Both the position numbers and the translations under genes were made by a program. DNA of 64,000 nt from positions 10,770 to 74,769 of the forward strand of contig DIWP01000023.1 in NCBI GenBank assembly GCA_002423545.1, given 5' to 3'. The stretch is from Thermoleophilia bacterium UBA6103 (GTDB taxonomy: Bacteria; Actinomycetota; Thermoleophilia; UBA2241). This document shows, in pieces, positions 15,760-26,280 of this stretch. The notes below the pieces were generated by a model that was given only the letters and a program-made list of their open reading frames with translations, made no database searches and was not told where the DNA came from. Within the stretch, counting starts at the first letter, position 1; each line of letters opens with the position of its first letter.

Positions 15760-15896
15760 GAGGCAAGTCCCCGCCATCGCCGGCAGCAGCGATCCCGGCC
15801 CTGCCCCGCGAGCGCCGTTGCGGCCTCGACCACGCCGGCCAGCCGGCCGCCCTGCTCGTGGAGCGGCTGAGCGTGCTCCAGCGCTGCTGACCACCC

Positions 15897-17899
<2,003 letters not shown>

Positions 17900-18053
17900 C
17901 GCACACCCCCTTCGAGAACGCCGCTTCCCGCGGGCTTCTCCGGACGCTCGTGCCGCTGAGCGTTCTTTTCGCCGAGTGCGATGGCCTGAGGGGAACAGCC
18001 TACCTGAGTCAGACTATAGAAGCCCTCAACCGAGCGATGTCCAGAGCCGGGGG

Positions 18054-18133
18054 ACGATCAGTCCGCCTGAGCGTCCGGAGATGTCACCGCGATCTCACGC
18101 CGCGTCGACGCGACCGATCGCGGCGTCGCCGGT
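18054..18133. repeat. 79-bp interspersed repeat, copy B
   Basis: This is the partner of 13902-13980 and runs up to the htrA stop codon. It contains a perfect inverted repeat CCGCGATC / GATCGCGG with a 21-bp loop, and the highly conserved core GTCACCGCGATCTC. It may be a REP- or MITE-like element. Confidence 0.65.
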
Positions 18134-19396
18134 TCACAGCTCCGCCGGCCGTTCGCTCAGGGTAGCTTGCACCGTCCTGGTCTCGCCGTCGCGCACGATC
18201 GTCACCTCGACCTCGTCGCCGGGCTTGTGCTCGGTGATGGCGGCGACCAGGTCGTCCATGCTCGTCACCTTCTCGCCGGCGAAGGCCGTGATGACGTCGC
18301 CGCCGGTGACGTAGACCTCGCCCTGCAGTTCGGTCTGCTGCGTGCCTCCCCGCAGCCCGGCCTGTGTGGCCGGGCTGTCGGCCGTCACGTCGACCACCAG
18401 CACACCGTCGACAGCCGGCAGGCCCAGCGCCTCCGCCACGGCGGCGGCGATCGTCTGACCTTGGATGCCGAGCCAGGCGTAGGAGACGCGGCCGTCGTCC
18501 TTGAGCTGTCCCATGACGTCGATCGCCGTATTGATCGGCACCGCGAAGCCGAGCCCCTGGCTGCCGCCCGACTGCGAGGCGATCTGCTCGTTGATGCCGA
18601 TCACCCGACCGGAGGAGTCGATCAGCGGGCCGCCCGAGTTGCCCTCGTTGATGGCCGCGTCTGTCTGGATGCCGTTGGAGATGATCATGCCGTTGGGCGC
18701 TTCCAGACTGCGGTCGACCGCCGAGACGATGCCCTCGGTGAGCGTGAAGTCGTAGCCGAGCGGGTTGCCGATGGCCACCACCGGCTCGCCGACCTTGACG
18801 GCGTCGGAGTCGCCGAGCTCGAGCGGCTGCAGCGTCCCGGCCTTCTTCGGATCGACCTTGAGCAGGGCCACATCGCTGCCCTGATCGACGCCGACGATGG
18901 TGGCATCGATCGCGCTGCTCTGCCCGTCCGCATCCTTGAAGGTCACCGTGACCGCGTCGGCGCGCAGGCCGTCGCTCTCCACGACGTGCGCGTTGGTGAG
19001 GATGTAGCCGTCCTCGGAGACCACGAAGCCCGAGCCCAGTGCCTGTGACGAGCCGGACTGCGGACCGAAGAGGCCCTCCCCGCTCCCGAACGTCGCCAGG
19101 ACCTCGAGGACACCGGACGACGAACGTTCGTAGATCTGCGCCGGCGTCAGCGTCCCGACGCGTGCCGACGTCTCGCTGCTTCCGGTCTGGCCTGAGCCGC
19201 CGGCGCCGGACGAATCGCCGTCATCCTGAGCGATGGCCGCCGCATCGCCGCTGACGATCCTTGTCTCGGTGACCTTGACCGGCAGCACGCCGGCCGCCAT
19301 GAGCGCCACCAGGATGACGCCGACGCTCACGGCGCCGGCCAGGAAGATGCCCAGCCGGGCGCCGGCCTGCTTCACATCGAGCCTTGGTCTGGCCAT
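18134..19396 (-). CDS. htrA: HtrA/DegP-family membrane-anchored serine protease with PDZ domain
   Basis: The 420-residue protein has one N-terminal membrane anchor (about 14-40), a Ser/Gly-rich linker, a trypsin-like domain with the triad His137 (TNAHVV), Asp175 (DVALLKV) and Ser254 (GNSGGPL), and one C-terminal PDZ domain (about 325-420). It would degrade misfolded proteins on the outer face of the membrane. I start it at ATG 19396 behind AGGAGG; the longer frame to 19591 is translated from a tandem DNA repeat and is unlikely to be protein. It is divergent from the receiver-domain gene. Confidence 0.9.
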   Translation of the reverse strand: MARPRLDVKQAGARLGIFLAGAVSVGVILVALMAAGVLPVKVTETRIVSGDAAAIAQDDGDSSGAGGSGQTGSSETSARVGTLTPAQIYERSSSGVLEVLATFGSGEGLFGPQSGSSQALGSGFVVSEDGYILTNAHVVESDGLRADAVTVTFKDADGQSSAIDATIVGVDQGSDVALLKVDPKKAGTLQPLELGDSDAVKVGEPVVAIGNPLGYDFTLTEGIVSAVDRSLEAPNGMIISNGIQTDAAINEGNSGGPLIDSSGRVIGINEQIASQSGGSQGLGFAVPINTAIDVMGQLKDDGRVSYAWLGIQGQTIAAAVAEALGLPAVDGVLVVDVTADSPATQAGLRGGTQQTELQGEVYVTGGDVITAFAGEKVTSMDDLVAAITEHKPGDEVEVTIVRDGETRTVQATLSERPAEL

Positions 19397-19525
19397 GAGG
19401 GACCTCCTCGCACCGCGAGCGGGGTCGCCGCCACGGTCACTCGTCTCGGGTGTGTCCGGACCAATGGATATCGCGGCCGGCTTGGCGAGAGCTGGCGCCT
19501 CGCTGTGAGACATCTGTGAGTGCAG

Positions 19526-19593
19526 CCCCGGCAGCGCTCCACAGTCCCGACAGCGCTCCACAGTCTCGGCAGCGCTCCACAGTCCCGGCACAG
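19526..19593. repeat. 19-bp tandem repeat between htrA and a receiver gene
   Basis: Three full units of CCCGACAGCGCTCCACAGT (variants CCCGG and CTCGG) plus a partial fourth follow each other. The array sits in the divergent intergenic region, about 130 bp from the htrA start and about 60 bp from the receiver-gene start, so it could hold repeated regulator sites or may simply vary in copy number. Confidence 0.75.
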
Positions 19594-19651
19594 CTCCGGC
19601 CCAGCGTCCTCAGAGACGGCGAACGTACCGTCGCTTCGGAAGGGGGGGGCT

Positions 19652-20059
19652 ATGAGCACACCAGCACGGATCCTGGTCGTCTGCGATGCCGACAGCAGCA
19701 CCGATGCGTCGGTCCGCGCGCTCCCGACCGAGCGGTTCGACGTGACGACGGTCCACGACACGGCCGCGGTCTGCGCAGCGGCGAGCGACACCGACCCGTC
19801 TCTGGTCCTGCTCGATCTGCAGATGCCCGGCTACGGCGGCTTCGAGGTCGCGGGACGACTGGCCGTGGACCATCCGGGCATCCCGGTGCTCTATCTCGTC
19901 GGCGCCGGGCCGCACGAGCAGCTGGCCCAAGGCTTCCTGCTCGGCGATGACCTCTGGCTGCGCTCGCCGGCGCCGCCGGAGGAGCTCGCGCGGCGCCTCG
20001 ACGCTGCGCTGCGGGACGCCGATCTTGCCTCCGCTTCCGCCGCAGCGGTCAGCGTGTGA
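19652..20059 (+). CDS. Stand-alone response-regulator receiver-like protein
   Basis: The 135-residue protein is a single receiver-like domain: ARILVVCDADSSTD at the N-terminus, phosphoacceptor Asp55 in LVLLDLQMPGYGGFEVAGRL, and VLYLVG as strand 4. The usual pair of acidic residues is only partly kept (CDAD at 11-14), and the conserved Lys of strand 5 is not obvious (LWLRSPAPPEEL), so phosphorylation may be altered. There is no output domain and no histidine kinase next to it. The ribosome site GGAAGGGGGG precedes the ATG. Confidence 0.7.
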   Translation: MSTPARILVVCDADSSTDASVRALPTERFDVTTVHDTAAVCAAASDTDPSLVLLDLQMPGYGGFEVAGRLAVDHPGIPVLYLVGAGPHEQLAQGFLLGDDLWLRSPAPPEELARRLDAALRDADLASASAAAVSV

Positions 20060-20194
20060 CCCTGAGCGGCCGCTTCGCCGGTGCGGGCGGGTGGGCAGCC
20101 GGCGAGGTCAGCGACCGCGGACGCTGCGCACGGCTCGACGGCCGCCGGGGTCGGCGACCGCAGCCGGCAGGCCTGCAGACCGCGGCCGCCCGGG

Positions 20195-20971
20195 TCAGCG
20201 ACCGCGGATGCTGCGTGGCAGGGGCCGTGAGAGGAAGCGACTGTCGGCGTCGACGAACCGCCAGGGCGCCGTATCGCCGCCGACGCCGATGCGCGGCGTC
20301 GTCACGATGCGCGGCGCCGGCCCGGTACCGGCCCGCATCCCGCCGCGATCACCCCCGCCGGCCGCAGCGCCACCCGGCTGCTGCGTGACCACGAGCGGCT
20401 CGCGCCAGGCCGGCAGCCCGTTCTGCTCGCGTCCGATGCCCAGCGCCTGGGTGAGCTTGGCCGGCCCGCTGCACAGGACACGGGTGTCCGGAGCGTCGCC
20501 GTCACGACCGCCGGCCGCGATGGGGCCGCGACGACGGCGCATGACGTCGAGGCCGTGTGTGGGCTCGATCGCCCGCAGCAGCACGGCAGCCGCCCGCCCC
20601 TCTTCCTCACAGACCAGGTTGCAGCAGAAGTGCATGCCGTATGTGAAGTAGACGTACAGGTGGCCCGGCGGGCCGAACATGACGGCGTTACGCTCGGTGC
20701 AGCCCCGGAAGCCGTGACAGCAAGGATCGTCGTGGGCGTAGGCCTCGGTCTCGACGATGCGACCGCCGACGCCGTCGAAGAAGAAGCCGCAGCCGACCAG
20801 GTCGCGTGCCACCTTGAGGACCGGACGATCGTAGAACGCCGCCGGCAGGACCGGCGACCCCGGCGGCGCAACAGGACTCCGGTCGGTCGACGGTCCGGCA
20901 GCAGCCGCTGGGACGCGGGGGCGCGACGCGGAGCCGCCGGGGCGCGACGCCGGCCGCCGGCCGCCGCTCAT
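20195..20971 (-). CDS. 3-methyladenine DNA glycosylase (AAG/MPG family)
   Basis: The 258-residue protein has the MPG fold signatures: ARDLVGCGFFFDG, the catalytic Glu in GRIVETEAYAHDDPCCHGFRG, RNAVMFGPPGHLYVYFTYGMHFCCNLV, and CSGPAKLTQALGI. It removes alkylated purines from DNA in base excision repair. The first 35 residues are low-complexity and not part of the domain. Its ATG overlaps the argH stop (ATGA), so it is the last gene of the arginine operon by arrangement. This pairing of repair and arginine genes has no obvious functional logic. Confidence 0.9.
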   Translation of the reverse strand: MSGGRRPASRPGGSASRPRVPAAAAGPSTDRSPVAPPGSPVLPAAFYDRPVLKVARDLVGCGFFFDGVGGRIVETEAYAHDDPCCHGFRGCTERNAVMFGPPGHLYVYFTYGMHFCCNLVCEEEGRAAAVLLRAIEPTHGLDVMRRRRGPIAAGGRDGDAPDTRVLCSGPAKLTQALGIGREQNGLPAWREPLVVTQQPGGAAAGGGDRGGMRAGTGPAPRIVTTPRIGVGGDTAPWRFVDADSRFLSRPLPRSIRGR

Positions 20972-22359
20972 GCGCGGCGGGCGGCGGCCGCGTCCATGGC
21001 TCGGCGGGCGAGGTCGAGCTGCTCGTGCACGCGCCCCGGCGAGCTGCCGCCGGCGGCGCTCTTGCCGGCCAGCGAGGCGCTGGGGTCGGCCAGCGCCCGG
21101 TAGCCGGCGTCGAGCGCCGGCGAGAGCTCCGCGACCTCGGCCTCCGGCAACGAGAAGATGTCGACGCCGGACTCCTCGGCACGGCGCACCAGGCCACCGA
21201 CCAGGTGGTGGGCCTCGCGGAACGGCATGCCGTTCTTGACAAGGTAGTCGGCCACGTCGGTGGAGAGCAGCGCGCTCTCGCAGGCGGCCCGCATGCGGAC
21301 CGCCTGGAAGCGTGCCCCGGCGACGACGCCGGTGATCACCGGCAGCAGCTCGTCGAGACAGTCGACGGCGTCGAAGAGGTAGCGCTTGTCTTCTCGCAGG
21401 TCGGTGCTGTACGCCAGCGGCAGGGCGTGCAGCACGCCGAGCAGTCCGCTGAGGTCGGCGGTCAGTCGCGGCGCCGCGGCGCGCGTGAGCTCGGCGGCGT
21501 CGGGATTGCGCTTCTGCGGCATGATGCTCGAGCCGCCGCTGAACGCGTCGGAGAGACGGACGAACCCGAACTCGGCCGTCGCCCACAGCACCAGCTCGGC
21601 GCCCAGACGGCTCAGATGCGCGCCCAGCAGCGCCGCGAAGCCCAGGTACTCGACCACGAAGTCCCTGTCCGAGACCGCGTCGAGCGAGTTGGGTATGACG
21701 CCGTCGAAGCCCAGATCGGCGGCCTCCGCGTCGCGGTCGAGCTCGTAGTTGAGGCCCACCGCGGCGCCGGCGCCGAGCGGCAGCTGCTGGCACGCGGCGC
21801 GCACCGCCGCCAGACGCCGGCGATCGCGATCGAGCATCCAGAAGTACGCCAGCAGGTGGTGCGCCAGCGACGTGACCTGGGCCCGCTGCAGGTGGGTGTA
21901 CGAGGGCAGGACCGTCTCGACGTGGTGCTCGGCCTGCTCGAGCAGCGCCTCCTGCAGCGCGCCCAGCGCCGGATCCTGGCGGTCGATGACGTGACGCAGC
22001 TCGAGACGCACGTCGGTGACCACCTGATCGTTGCGGCTGCGGCCGGTGTGCAGCTTGGCGCCCGGCGCCCCGATAAGCTCGATCAGACGGCGCTCGATCG
22101 CCATGTGCACGTCTTCATCCTCGTCGCTGGGGACAAAGTCGCCGGCGGCGATCTCGGCTGCCACCCCGTCAAGGCCGCCGAGGATGGCGTCCAGCTCCAG
22201 AGCGTTGAGCACCCGGGCCCGCCTCAGCGCGCGCGCGTGCGCGCGACTCCCCTCGATGTCCTCGGGCCACAGGCGCCAGTCGAGCGCCAGCGACGAGTTG
22301 AGTCGCACGAACGTGGGGTCGCGTTCGCTCTCGAAGCGTCCGGATCGCGCTACCGTCAT
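20968..22359 (-). CDS. argH: Argininosuccinate lyase
   Basis: The 463-residue protein splits argininosuccinate into arginine and fumarate, the last step of arginine synthesis. It carries the fumarase/aspartase superfamily signature GGSSIMPQKRNPDAAEL, HTGRSRNDQVVTDVRL, and the catalytic region SYTHLQRAQVTSLAHH. Length is typical. I start it at ATG 22359 (GGAGG 10 nt upstream). It follows argG by 35 bp on the same strand and overlaps the glycosylase gene by 4 bp. Confidence 0.97.
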   Translation of the reverse strand: MTVARSGRFESERDPTFVRLNSSLALDWRLWPEDIEGSRAHARALRRARVLNALELDAILGGLDGVAAEIAAGDFVPSDEDEDVHMAIERRLIELIGAPGAKLHTGRSRNDQVVTDVRLELRHVIDRQDPALGALQEALLEQAEHHVETVLPSYTHLQRAQVTSLAHHLLAYFWMLDRDRRRLAAVRAACQQLPLGAGAAVGLNYELDRDAEAADLGFDGVIPNSLDAVSDRDFVVEYLGFAALLGAHLSRLGAELVLWATAEFGFVRLSDAFSGGSSIMPQKRNPDAAELTRAAAPRLTADLSGLLGVLHALPLAYSTDLREDKRYLFDAVDCLDELLPVITGVVAGARFQAVRMRAACESALLSTDVADYLVKNGMPFREAHHLVGGLVRRAEESGVDIFSLPEAEVAELSPALDAGYRALADPSASLAGKSAAGGSSPGRVHEQLDLARRAMDAAAARRA

Positions 22360-22394
22360 GCTGCTCGCACCTCCGCCTGCCCTCCGGCCCGGCC

Positions 22395-23609
22395 TTACGC
22401 CGGCCCGCCGGCGCCGGTCTGCTTGCCGACCCGCGCCCACACCTCGATCGGCAGGCCCCAGAGCTCGATGAAGCCCTGCGCCGCCTCGTGCGAGAAGTCG
22501 TCGTCGGCCGTGTACGTCACGAGATTGTAGTTGTAGATGGAGTTCGGCGACCTGCGGCCCTCGGGCACACAGTTACCCTTGTAGTAGCGCAGCCGGATGG
22601 TGCCGCTCACCCGCTCCTGGGTGCTGAACAGGAACGCCTTACAGGCGTCGGTGAGCGGGTCGAACCACTGGCCCTCGTAGATCATGTCGGCCAGCTTCTG
22701 CTCGATGGTGCGCTTGAAGTGGATGAGGTCGCGCGTGAGCACCAGGTCCTCGAGTTCCTTGTGGGCGGCGATGAGCGACAGCGCCGCCGGCACCTCGTAG
22801 ATCTCGCGGCTCTTGATGCCCACCAGGCGGTTCTCGATCATGTCGACGCGGCCGAAGCCGTGCGCGCCGGCGATCCTGTCGATGTGCTCGATGAGCTGAA
22901 CGAGCCCCATCTTCTGCCCGTCGACGGCCACCGGCACGCCCTGTTCGAAGTCCACCTCGACGATCTGCGGCTCGTCGGGGGCGTCCTGGGCCGAGACGGT
23001 CCACGCGTAGGCGTCCTCGGGTGGAGCCACCCACGGATCCTCCAGGATGCCGCACTCGTTGGACCGGCCCCAGAGGTTCTCGTCGATGGAGTACGGGCTC
23101 TTCTTGGTGAGCGGCACCGGGATGCCCCGCTCGGCCACGTAGTCGAGCAGCTCTTCACGGCTCATGCCCCACTCACGCGCCGGGCCGAGGATCTGCAGGC
23201 TGGGATCGAGGCTGCGCACGCCGATCTCGATCCGCACCTGGTCATTTCCTTTGGCCGTGCAGCCGTGGGCCACAGCGCCGGCCCCGTGCTGGTGCGCCTT
23301 CTCCACCAGCTTCTTGGCGATCAGCGGCCGCGACAGCGACGAGACCAGCGGGTACTTGTCTTCATAGAGGGCGTTGGCCATGAGCGCCGGCAGGATGTAG
23401 TCCTGCGCCAGCTCGTCCTTGGCGTCGATGGCCTCGGCGGCCACGGCGCCGGCCGCAAGGGCGCGTTCGACGAGCTTGTCGACATCCTTCATGCGACCGA
23501 CGTCGACCAGCACGGCCACGACGTCGAGGCCCTTGTTCTCCTTGATCCACGGGATGAGTGCCGAGGTATCGAGACCGCCGGAATAGGCGAGGATGACCTT
23601 GTCAGACAC
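22395..23609 (-). CDS. argG: Argininosuccinate synthase
   Basis: The 404-residue enzyme joins citrulline and aspartate using ATP. The PP-loop ATP site is AYSGGLDTSALIPW at about 9-22, and HGCTAKGNDQVRIE and YSIDENLWGRS are the citrulline/aspartate-binding regions. It uses a GTG start at 23609 after GAAAGGAACC. It lies 117 bp downstream of argR and 35 bp upstream of argH, in one transcription unit by arrangement. Confidence 0.97.
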   Translation of the reverse strand: MSDKVILAYSGGLDTSALIPWIKENKGLDVVAVLVDVGRMKDVDKLVERALAAGAVAAEAIDAKDELAQDYILPALMANALYEDKYPLVSSLSRPLIAKKLVEKAHQHGAGAVAHGCTAKGNDQVRIEIGVRSLDPSLQILGPAREWGMSREELLDYVAERGIPVPLTKKSPYSIDENLWGRSNECGILEDPWVAPPEDAYAWTVSAQDAPDEPQIVEVDFEQGVPVAVDGQKMGLVQLIEHIDRIAGAHGFGRVDMIENRLVGIKSREIYEVPAALSLIAAHKELEDLVLTRDLIHFKRTIEQKLADMIYEGQWFDPLTDACKAFLFSTQERVSGTIRLRYYKGNCVPEGRRSPNSIYNYNLVTYTADDDFSHEAAQGFIELWGLPIEVWARVGKQTGAGGPA

Positions 23610-23726
23610 GGGTGGTTCCTTTCATCACGAGTCGATACGAGAGAGACTGCTGCCGTCACACGAGGCGCGCCAAGGGGCCATCTCGCCCCCTGGTGACGAC
23701 CGTTCCCCCGGCCGTCGAGAGCGGGC

Positions 23727-24227
23727 TCAGGCGTGGCGCAGCTCGTCCAGGTAGGCCTTGATCTGCTCGGCCATCTCGGCGCCCCGCGTCACGATGATGG
23801 CCGTGTCGTCGCCGGCCACCGTGCCCACGATGTCGGCGTGGTTGAGGTTGTCCAGCGAGCGGGCGACCGTCTGCGCGGTGCCGATCTCGCAGCGCACCAC
23901 CACCAGGTTCTGCGCCGCCACGATCAGCAGACAGAACTCCTTGAGCACGTGCGCGGCCGTGCGCGCCGGGTCGCGAGGATGCTCGCGCAGCGACATGACG
24001 TAGCGCGGCCGGCCCAGATGGGTACGGACCTTCTGCAGCTCCAGCTCCCGGATGTCTCGCGACACCGTGGCCTGCGTCACCGGGCACCCGAGCGCCTGCA
24101 ACGCCGCCACCAGCTCGCGCTGCGTCCCGATCTCGCGCTGGCCGACGATCTTCTGGATCAGCTTCTGCCGCTCCACCTTGCCCGGCTGCCCGGCCGTGAC
24201 GCCACGGATCTGCTGCCGTACTGCCAT
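23727..24227 (-). CDS. argR: Arginine repressor ArgR
   Basis: The 166-residue protein has the two ArgR domains: a winged helix (LIQKIVGQREIGTQRELVAA, then CPVTQATVSRDIRELELQKV, about 23-70) and the C-terminal hexamer/arginine-binding domain, whose loop GTVAGDDTAIIV contains the arginine-contacting GDD. With bound arginine it represses arg genes at AT-rich ARG boxes. Palindromes upstream of argR and argC and an imperfect one before the argB-like leader are likely targets. It sits inside the biosynthetic operon, downstream of the argB-like gene. Confidence 0.95.
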   Translation of the reverse strand: MAVRQQIRGVTAGQPGKVERQKLIQKIVGQREIGTQRELVAALQALGCPVTQATVSRDIRELELQKVRTHLGRPRYVMSLREHPRDPARTAAHVLKEFCLLIVAAQNLVVVRCEIGTAQTVARSLDNLNHADIVGTVAGDDTAIIVTRGAEMAEQIKAYLDELRHA

Positions 24228-24270
24228 GGTCCTCGCTCGCCCCCTTTGCGCCCCCGGCTGCGCTCATCGA

Positions 24271-24286
24271 CGCATAATCGATGCAG
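24271..24286 (-). promoter_or_regulatory. ARG-box-like palindrome upstream of argR
   Basis: GCAT-AATCG-ATGC forms a perfect 4-bp-arm dyad in an AT-richer island, 45-60 bp before the argR start; TATACT on the minus strand at about 24316-24311 could be a -10 element. It is a plausible autoregulatory ArgR site. The same spot also contains ATG CGT CGA TGA (24275-24264), a possible three-codon Met-Arg-Arg minigene, which may be chance. Confidence 0.4.
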
Positions 24287-24371
24287 AGAATAGCCAACAG
24301 CGGCCGCGAAGTATACAGACCGGCCGGATCGCCTGATGCGCGGACCGTCAAAACCTGAGGGGCGGCGCCGT

Positions 24372-25064
24372 TCACAGAGGCATCGCCATCGCCGCCACCG
24401 CGCCGGCCGGGATGATCTTGGTGCCGCACCCCGCGTCGGTGAGGACCTCCAGCAGGAGGGCGTGCTCGACGCGCCCGTCGATGATGTGGGCGCTGGCCAC
24501 GCCGGCCTCGAGGGCCCGCCGCACAGCGGCCAGTTGCAGCTGCACATCGGGGGCCACCTTGCCGGCCGCCGTGAGCGCCCCGAGAGTGCTCAGATCGCAC
24601 TCCGGCAAGATCAACGTCTCGTGTGCCTGCTCCACCAGCAGGCCACCGGCGTCGTTCATCAGCACGAGCTTCTCGGCGTGGGCGGTGGCGGCCAGCTCGC
24701 CGGCCAACTGAAGCGGCGCTTCGCCGGCGTCGAGCACCGGCACTTTCTCATCGGTCAGCAGATCCGGCAGCGCCGCCACGACAGCCGCCGTCTCTCCCGC
24801 CGCCACCTGCCGTGGCGCCGGGGTGGCGCCGTGCTTCTCGAGGAGTCCGGCGAAGCCGCCGGCGGCGCCGGCTCCGTCGACCACCACCGGCTGCATGCCG
24901 ACCATGCGCAGCAGCGTGACGTCGGCAGCCAGCAGGTCGCGCAGCCGCGGCGAGTGCGCGGTCACCCCGTCGGGCTGGATGACCATCACCTTGCCCCAGA
25001 AGCGACGGATCCAGGGCATCGCTTCTATCAGGGTCTTGACGGTCTTCATCTGCTTCACGGTCAT
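24372..25064 (-). CDS. Degenerate acetylglutamate-kinase-like protein (argB paralogue)
   Basis: The 230-residue protein resembles the true ArgB at 25360-26280 at both ends: LIEAMPWIRRFWGKVMVIQ versus LLESMPYIQRFWGATIVIK, and VEHALLLEVLTDAGCGTKII versus VDHALLLEILTDAGCGTKVV. Catalytic features are gone: the phosphate-binding IKYGGAAM is IQPDGVTA, HGGGP is DGAGA, and GGGMVPKV is AAGKVAPDV. The acetylglutamate-binding middle is about 75 residues shorter. The gene has a good ribosome site, its own promoter and an Arg-rich leader peptide, so it looks maintained and not decaying. It may be an inactive regulatory partner of ArgB or have a new activity. It lies between argB and argR, where argD and argF are found in many actinobacteria. 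Confidence 0.8.
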   Translation of the reverse strand: MTVKQMKTVKTLIEAMPWIRRFWGKVMVIQPDGVTAHSPRLRDLLAADVTLLRMVGMQPVVVDGAGAAGGFAGLLEKHGATPAPRQVAAGETAAVVAALPDLLTDEKVPVLDAGEAPLQLAGELAATAHAEKLVLMNDAGGLLVEQAHETLILPECDLSTLGALTAAGKVAPDVQLQLAAVRRALEAGVASAHIIDGRVEHALLLEVLTDAGCGTKIIPAGAVAAMAMPL

Positions 25065-25160
25065 GGTACGGCTCCAGTGCGGATCGAAGCGGGTCGGGCG
25101 AGAGCGGCCGTCTCGGACGGTGCAGGGGCCGGCAGATGAAGGTGGGAGGACGGACCGCCG

Positions 25161-25292
25161 TCAGGCGCGCCCGCACCGACCGCCGGCCGCCCGCACACGT
25201 CGGACGGCCGTGGGTCGCACACGGCGGCGAAGAGCGGCACGGACGGCGTCCGTGCGCTCGCAGGCTGTGGTCTCTCCGCTGATCTGCCGCAT
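25161..25292 (-). CDS. Arginine-rich leader peptide of the argB-like gene
   Basis: The 43-codon frame starts MRQISGETTACERT and has 12 Arg residues, including LRRRVRPTAVRRVRAA. It shares the MRQ start, VRP(S/T)AVRR, and exactly 11 residues to an RA-stop end with the leader before argC; DNA in this part is also similar. The ATG lies 10 nt after a predicted -10 TACACT, so the message is leaderless or nearly so. It ends 96 nt before the argB-like ATG. By analogy with amino-acid attenuators, ribosome stalling at Arg codons may control downstream expression; this is inference. Confidence 0.7.
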   Translation of the reverse strand: MRQISGETTACERTDAVRAALRRRVRPTAVRRVRAAGGRCGRA

Positions 25293-25331
25293 GGTGGGCG
25301 GCAGTGTACTCGGCTTCATACCCATATGCAA
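25293..25331 (-). promoter_or_regulatory. Promoter with overlapping ARG-box-like palindrome (argB-like leader)
   Basis: On the minus strand, TTGCAT (25331-25326) and TACACT (25308-25303) are 17 nt apart, a near-ideal sigma-70 promoter. The -35 lies in TTGCATA-TGGG-TATGAA, an imperfect palindrome that may bind ArgR. The same layout precedes the argC leader. Confidence 0.65.
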
Positions 25332-25359
25332 CTCTCGCGCCGTGACGACTGCATACTAC

Positions 25360-26280
25360 TCATGCCACTACCTTGGTCCCGCAGCCCGCGTCGGTGAGGA
25401 TCTCCAGCAGCAGCGCGTGATCCACGCGGCCGTCGACGATGTGGGCACTGCGGACGCCGGCCTGCAGCGCCGTGCGCACGGCCGCCACCTTGGGCACCAT
25501 GCCGCCGCCGACGGCGCCGGCCGCCTCGAGAGCATCGAGCTCGCCGAGGCGGCACTCGTCGATGACGCGCTCGCCGCCCCTGGCGGGCGCCAGCACGCCG
25601 GGCACGTCGGTGAGCAGCAGCAGCTTCTCGGCGCCGAGCGCCGCCGCCAGGGCGCCGGCCACTGTGTCGGCGTTGACGTTGTAGGCCTGGCCCGCCTCGT
25701 CGGCGCCGATGCTGGCGACGATCGGGATGGCACCCTCAGAGAGCAGCTCCAGCACGCCGGTGTTGACCTCACGGACCCGGCCGACCAGGCCGATGTCGAT
25801 CGGCTGCCCTTCATCGTCCTGATGCGCCAGCCGCTCGGTCACCAGCAGCTGCCCGTCCTCCCCGGAGAGGCCGACCGCGGTGCCGCCGTTGCGGTGCACC
25901 AGCCCGACCAGGTCCTTGTTGACCTTGCCGACCAGGACCATCCTGGCGACCTCCATCGTCTCCTCGTCGGTGACCCGGTGGCCGCGGACGAAGGTGGCGT
26001 CCATGCCCAGGCGCTGCATCATCTGCGTCACCTGTGGTCCGCCACCGTGCACCACGATCGGCCGCATGCCGACCAGCCGCAGCAGCACCACGTCGCGGGC
26101 GAACTCTTCCTGCAGGCGGCGCGAGGTCATGGCAGCGCCGCCGTACTTGATCACGATGGTCGCGCCCCAGAAGCGCTGGATGTACGGCATCGATTCCAGC
26201 AGCGTGCCGACTGTGCGTTCCTGACGGTCCCCGGGGTCGGAGGTGGGCAGCGCCGCGCAGAGCGCTTCGAGGGGGGTCAT
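25360..26280 (-). CDS. argB: Acetylglutamate kinase
   Basis: The 306-residue enzyme phosphorylates N-acetylglutamate, the second step of arginine synthesis. It has TIVIKYGGAAM with the catalytic Lys, IVVHGGGPQ, the RVTDEETMEVARMVL signature of arginine-sensitive NAGKs, and GGGMVPKVAA with the second catalytic Lys. The N-terminal helix (TLLESMPYIQRFWG) typical of hexameric, arginine-inhibited enzymes is present. It overlaps argJ by ATGA. The end is followed by the promoter of the argB-like gene. Confidence 0.97.
   Translation of the reverse strand: MTPLEALCAALPTSDPGDRQERTVGTLLESMPYIQRFWGATIVIKYGGAAMTSRRLQEEFARDVVLLRLVGMRPIVVHGGGPQVTQMMQRLGMDATFVRGHRVTDEETMEVARMVLVGKVNKDLVGLVHRNGGTAVGLSGEDGQLLVTERLAHQDDEGQPIDIGLVGRVREVNTGVLELLSEGAIPIVASIGADEAGQAYNVNADTVAGALAAALGAEKLLLLTDVPGVLAPARGGERVIDECRLGELDALEAAGAVGGGMVPKVAAVRTALQAGVRSAHIVDGRVDHALLLEILTDAGCGTKVVA

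Noticed and set aside
19397..19591. N-terminal extension of HtrA to 19591
   Set aside because: The extra residues are encoded by the 19-bp tandem repeat, and a strong AGGAGG precedes the internal ATG at 19396.
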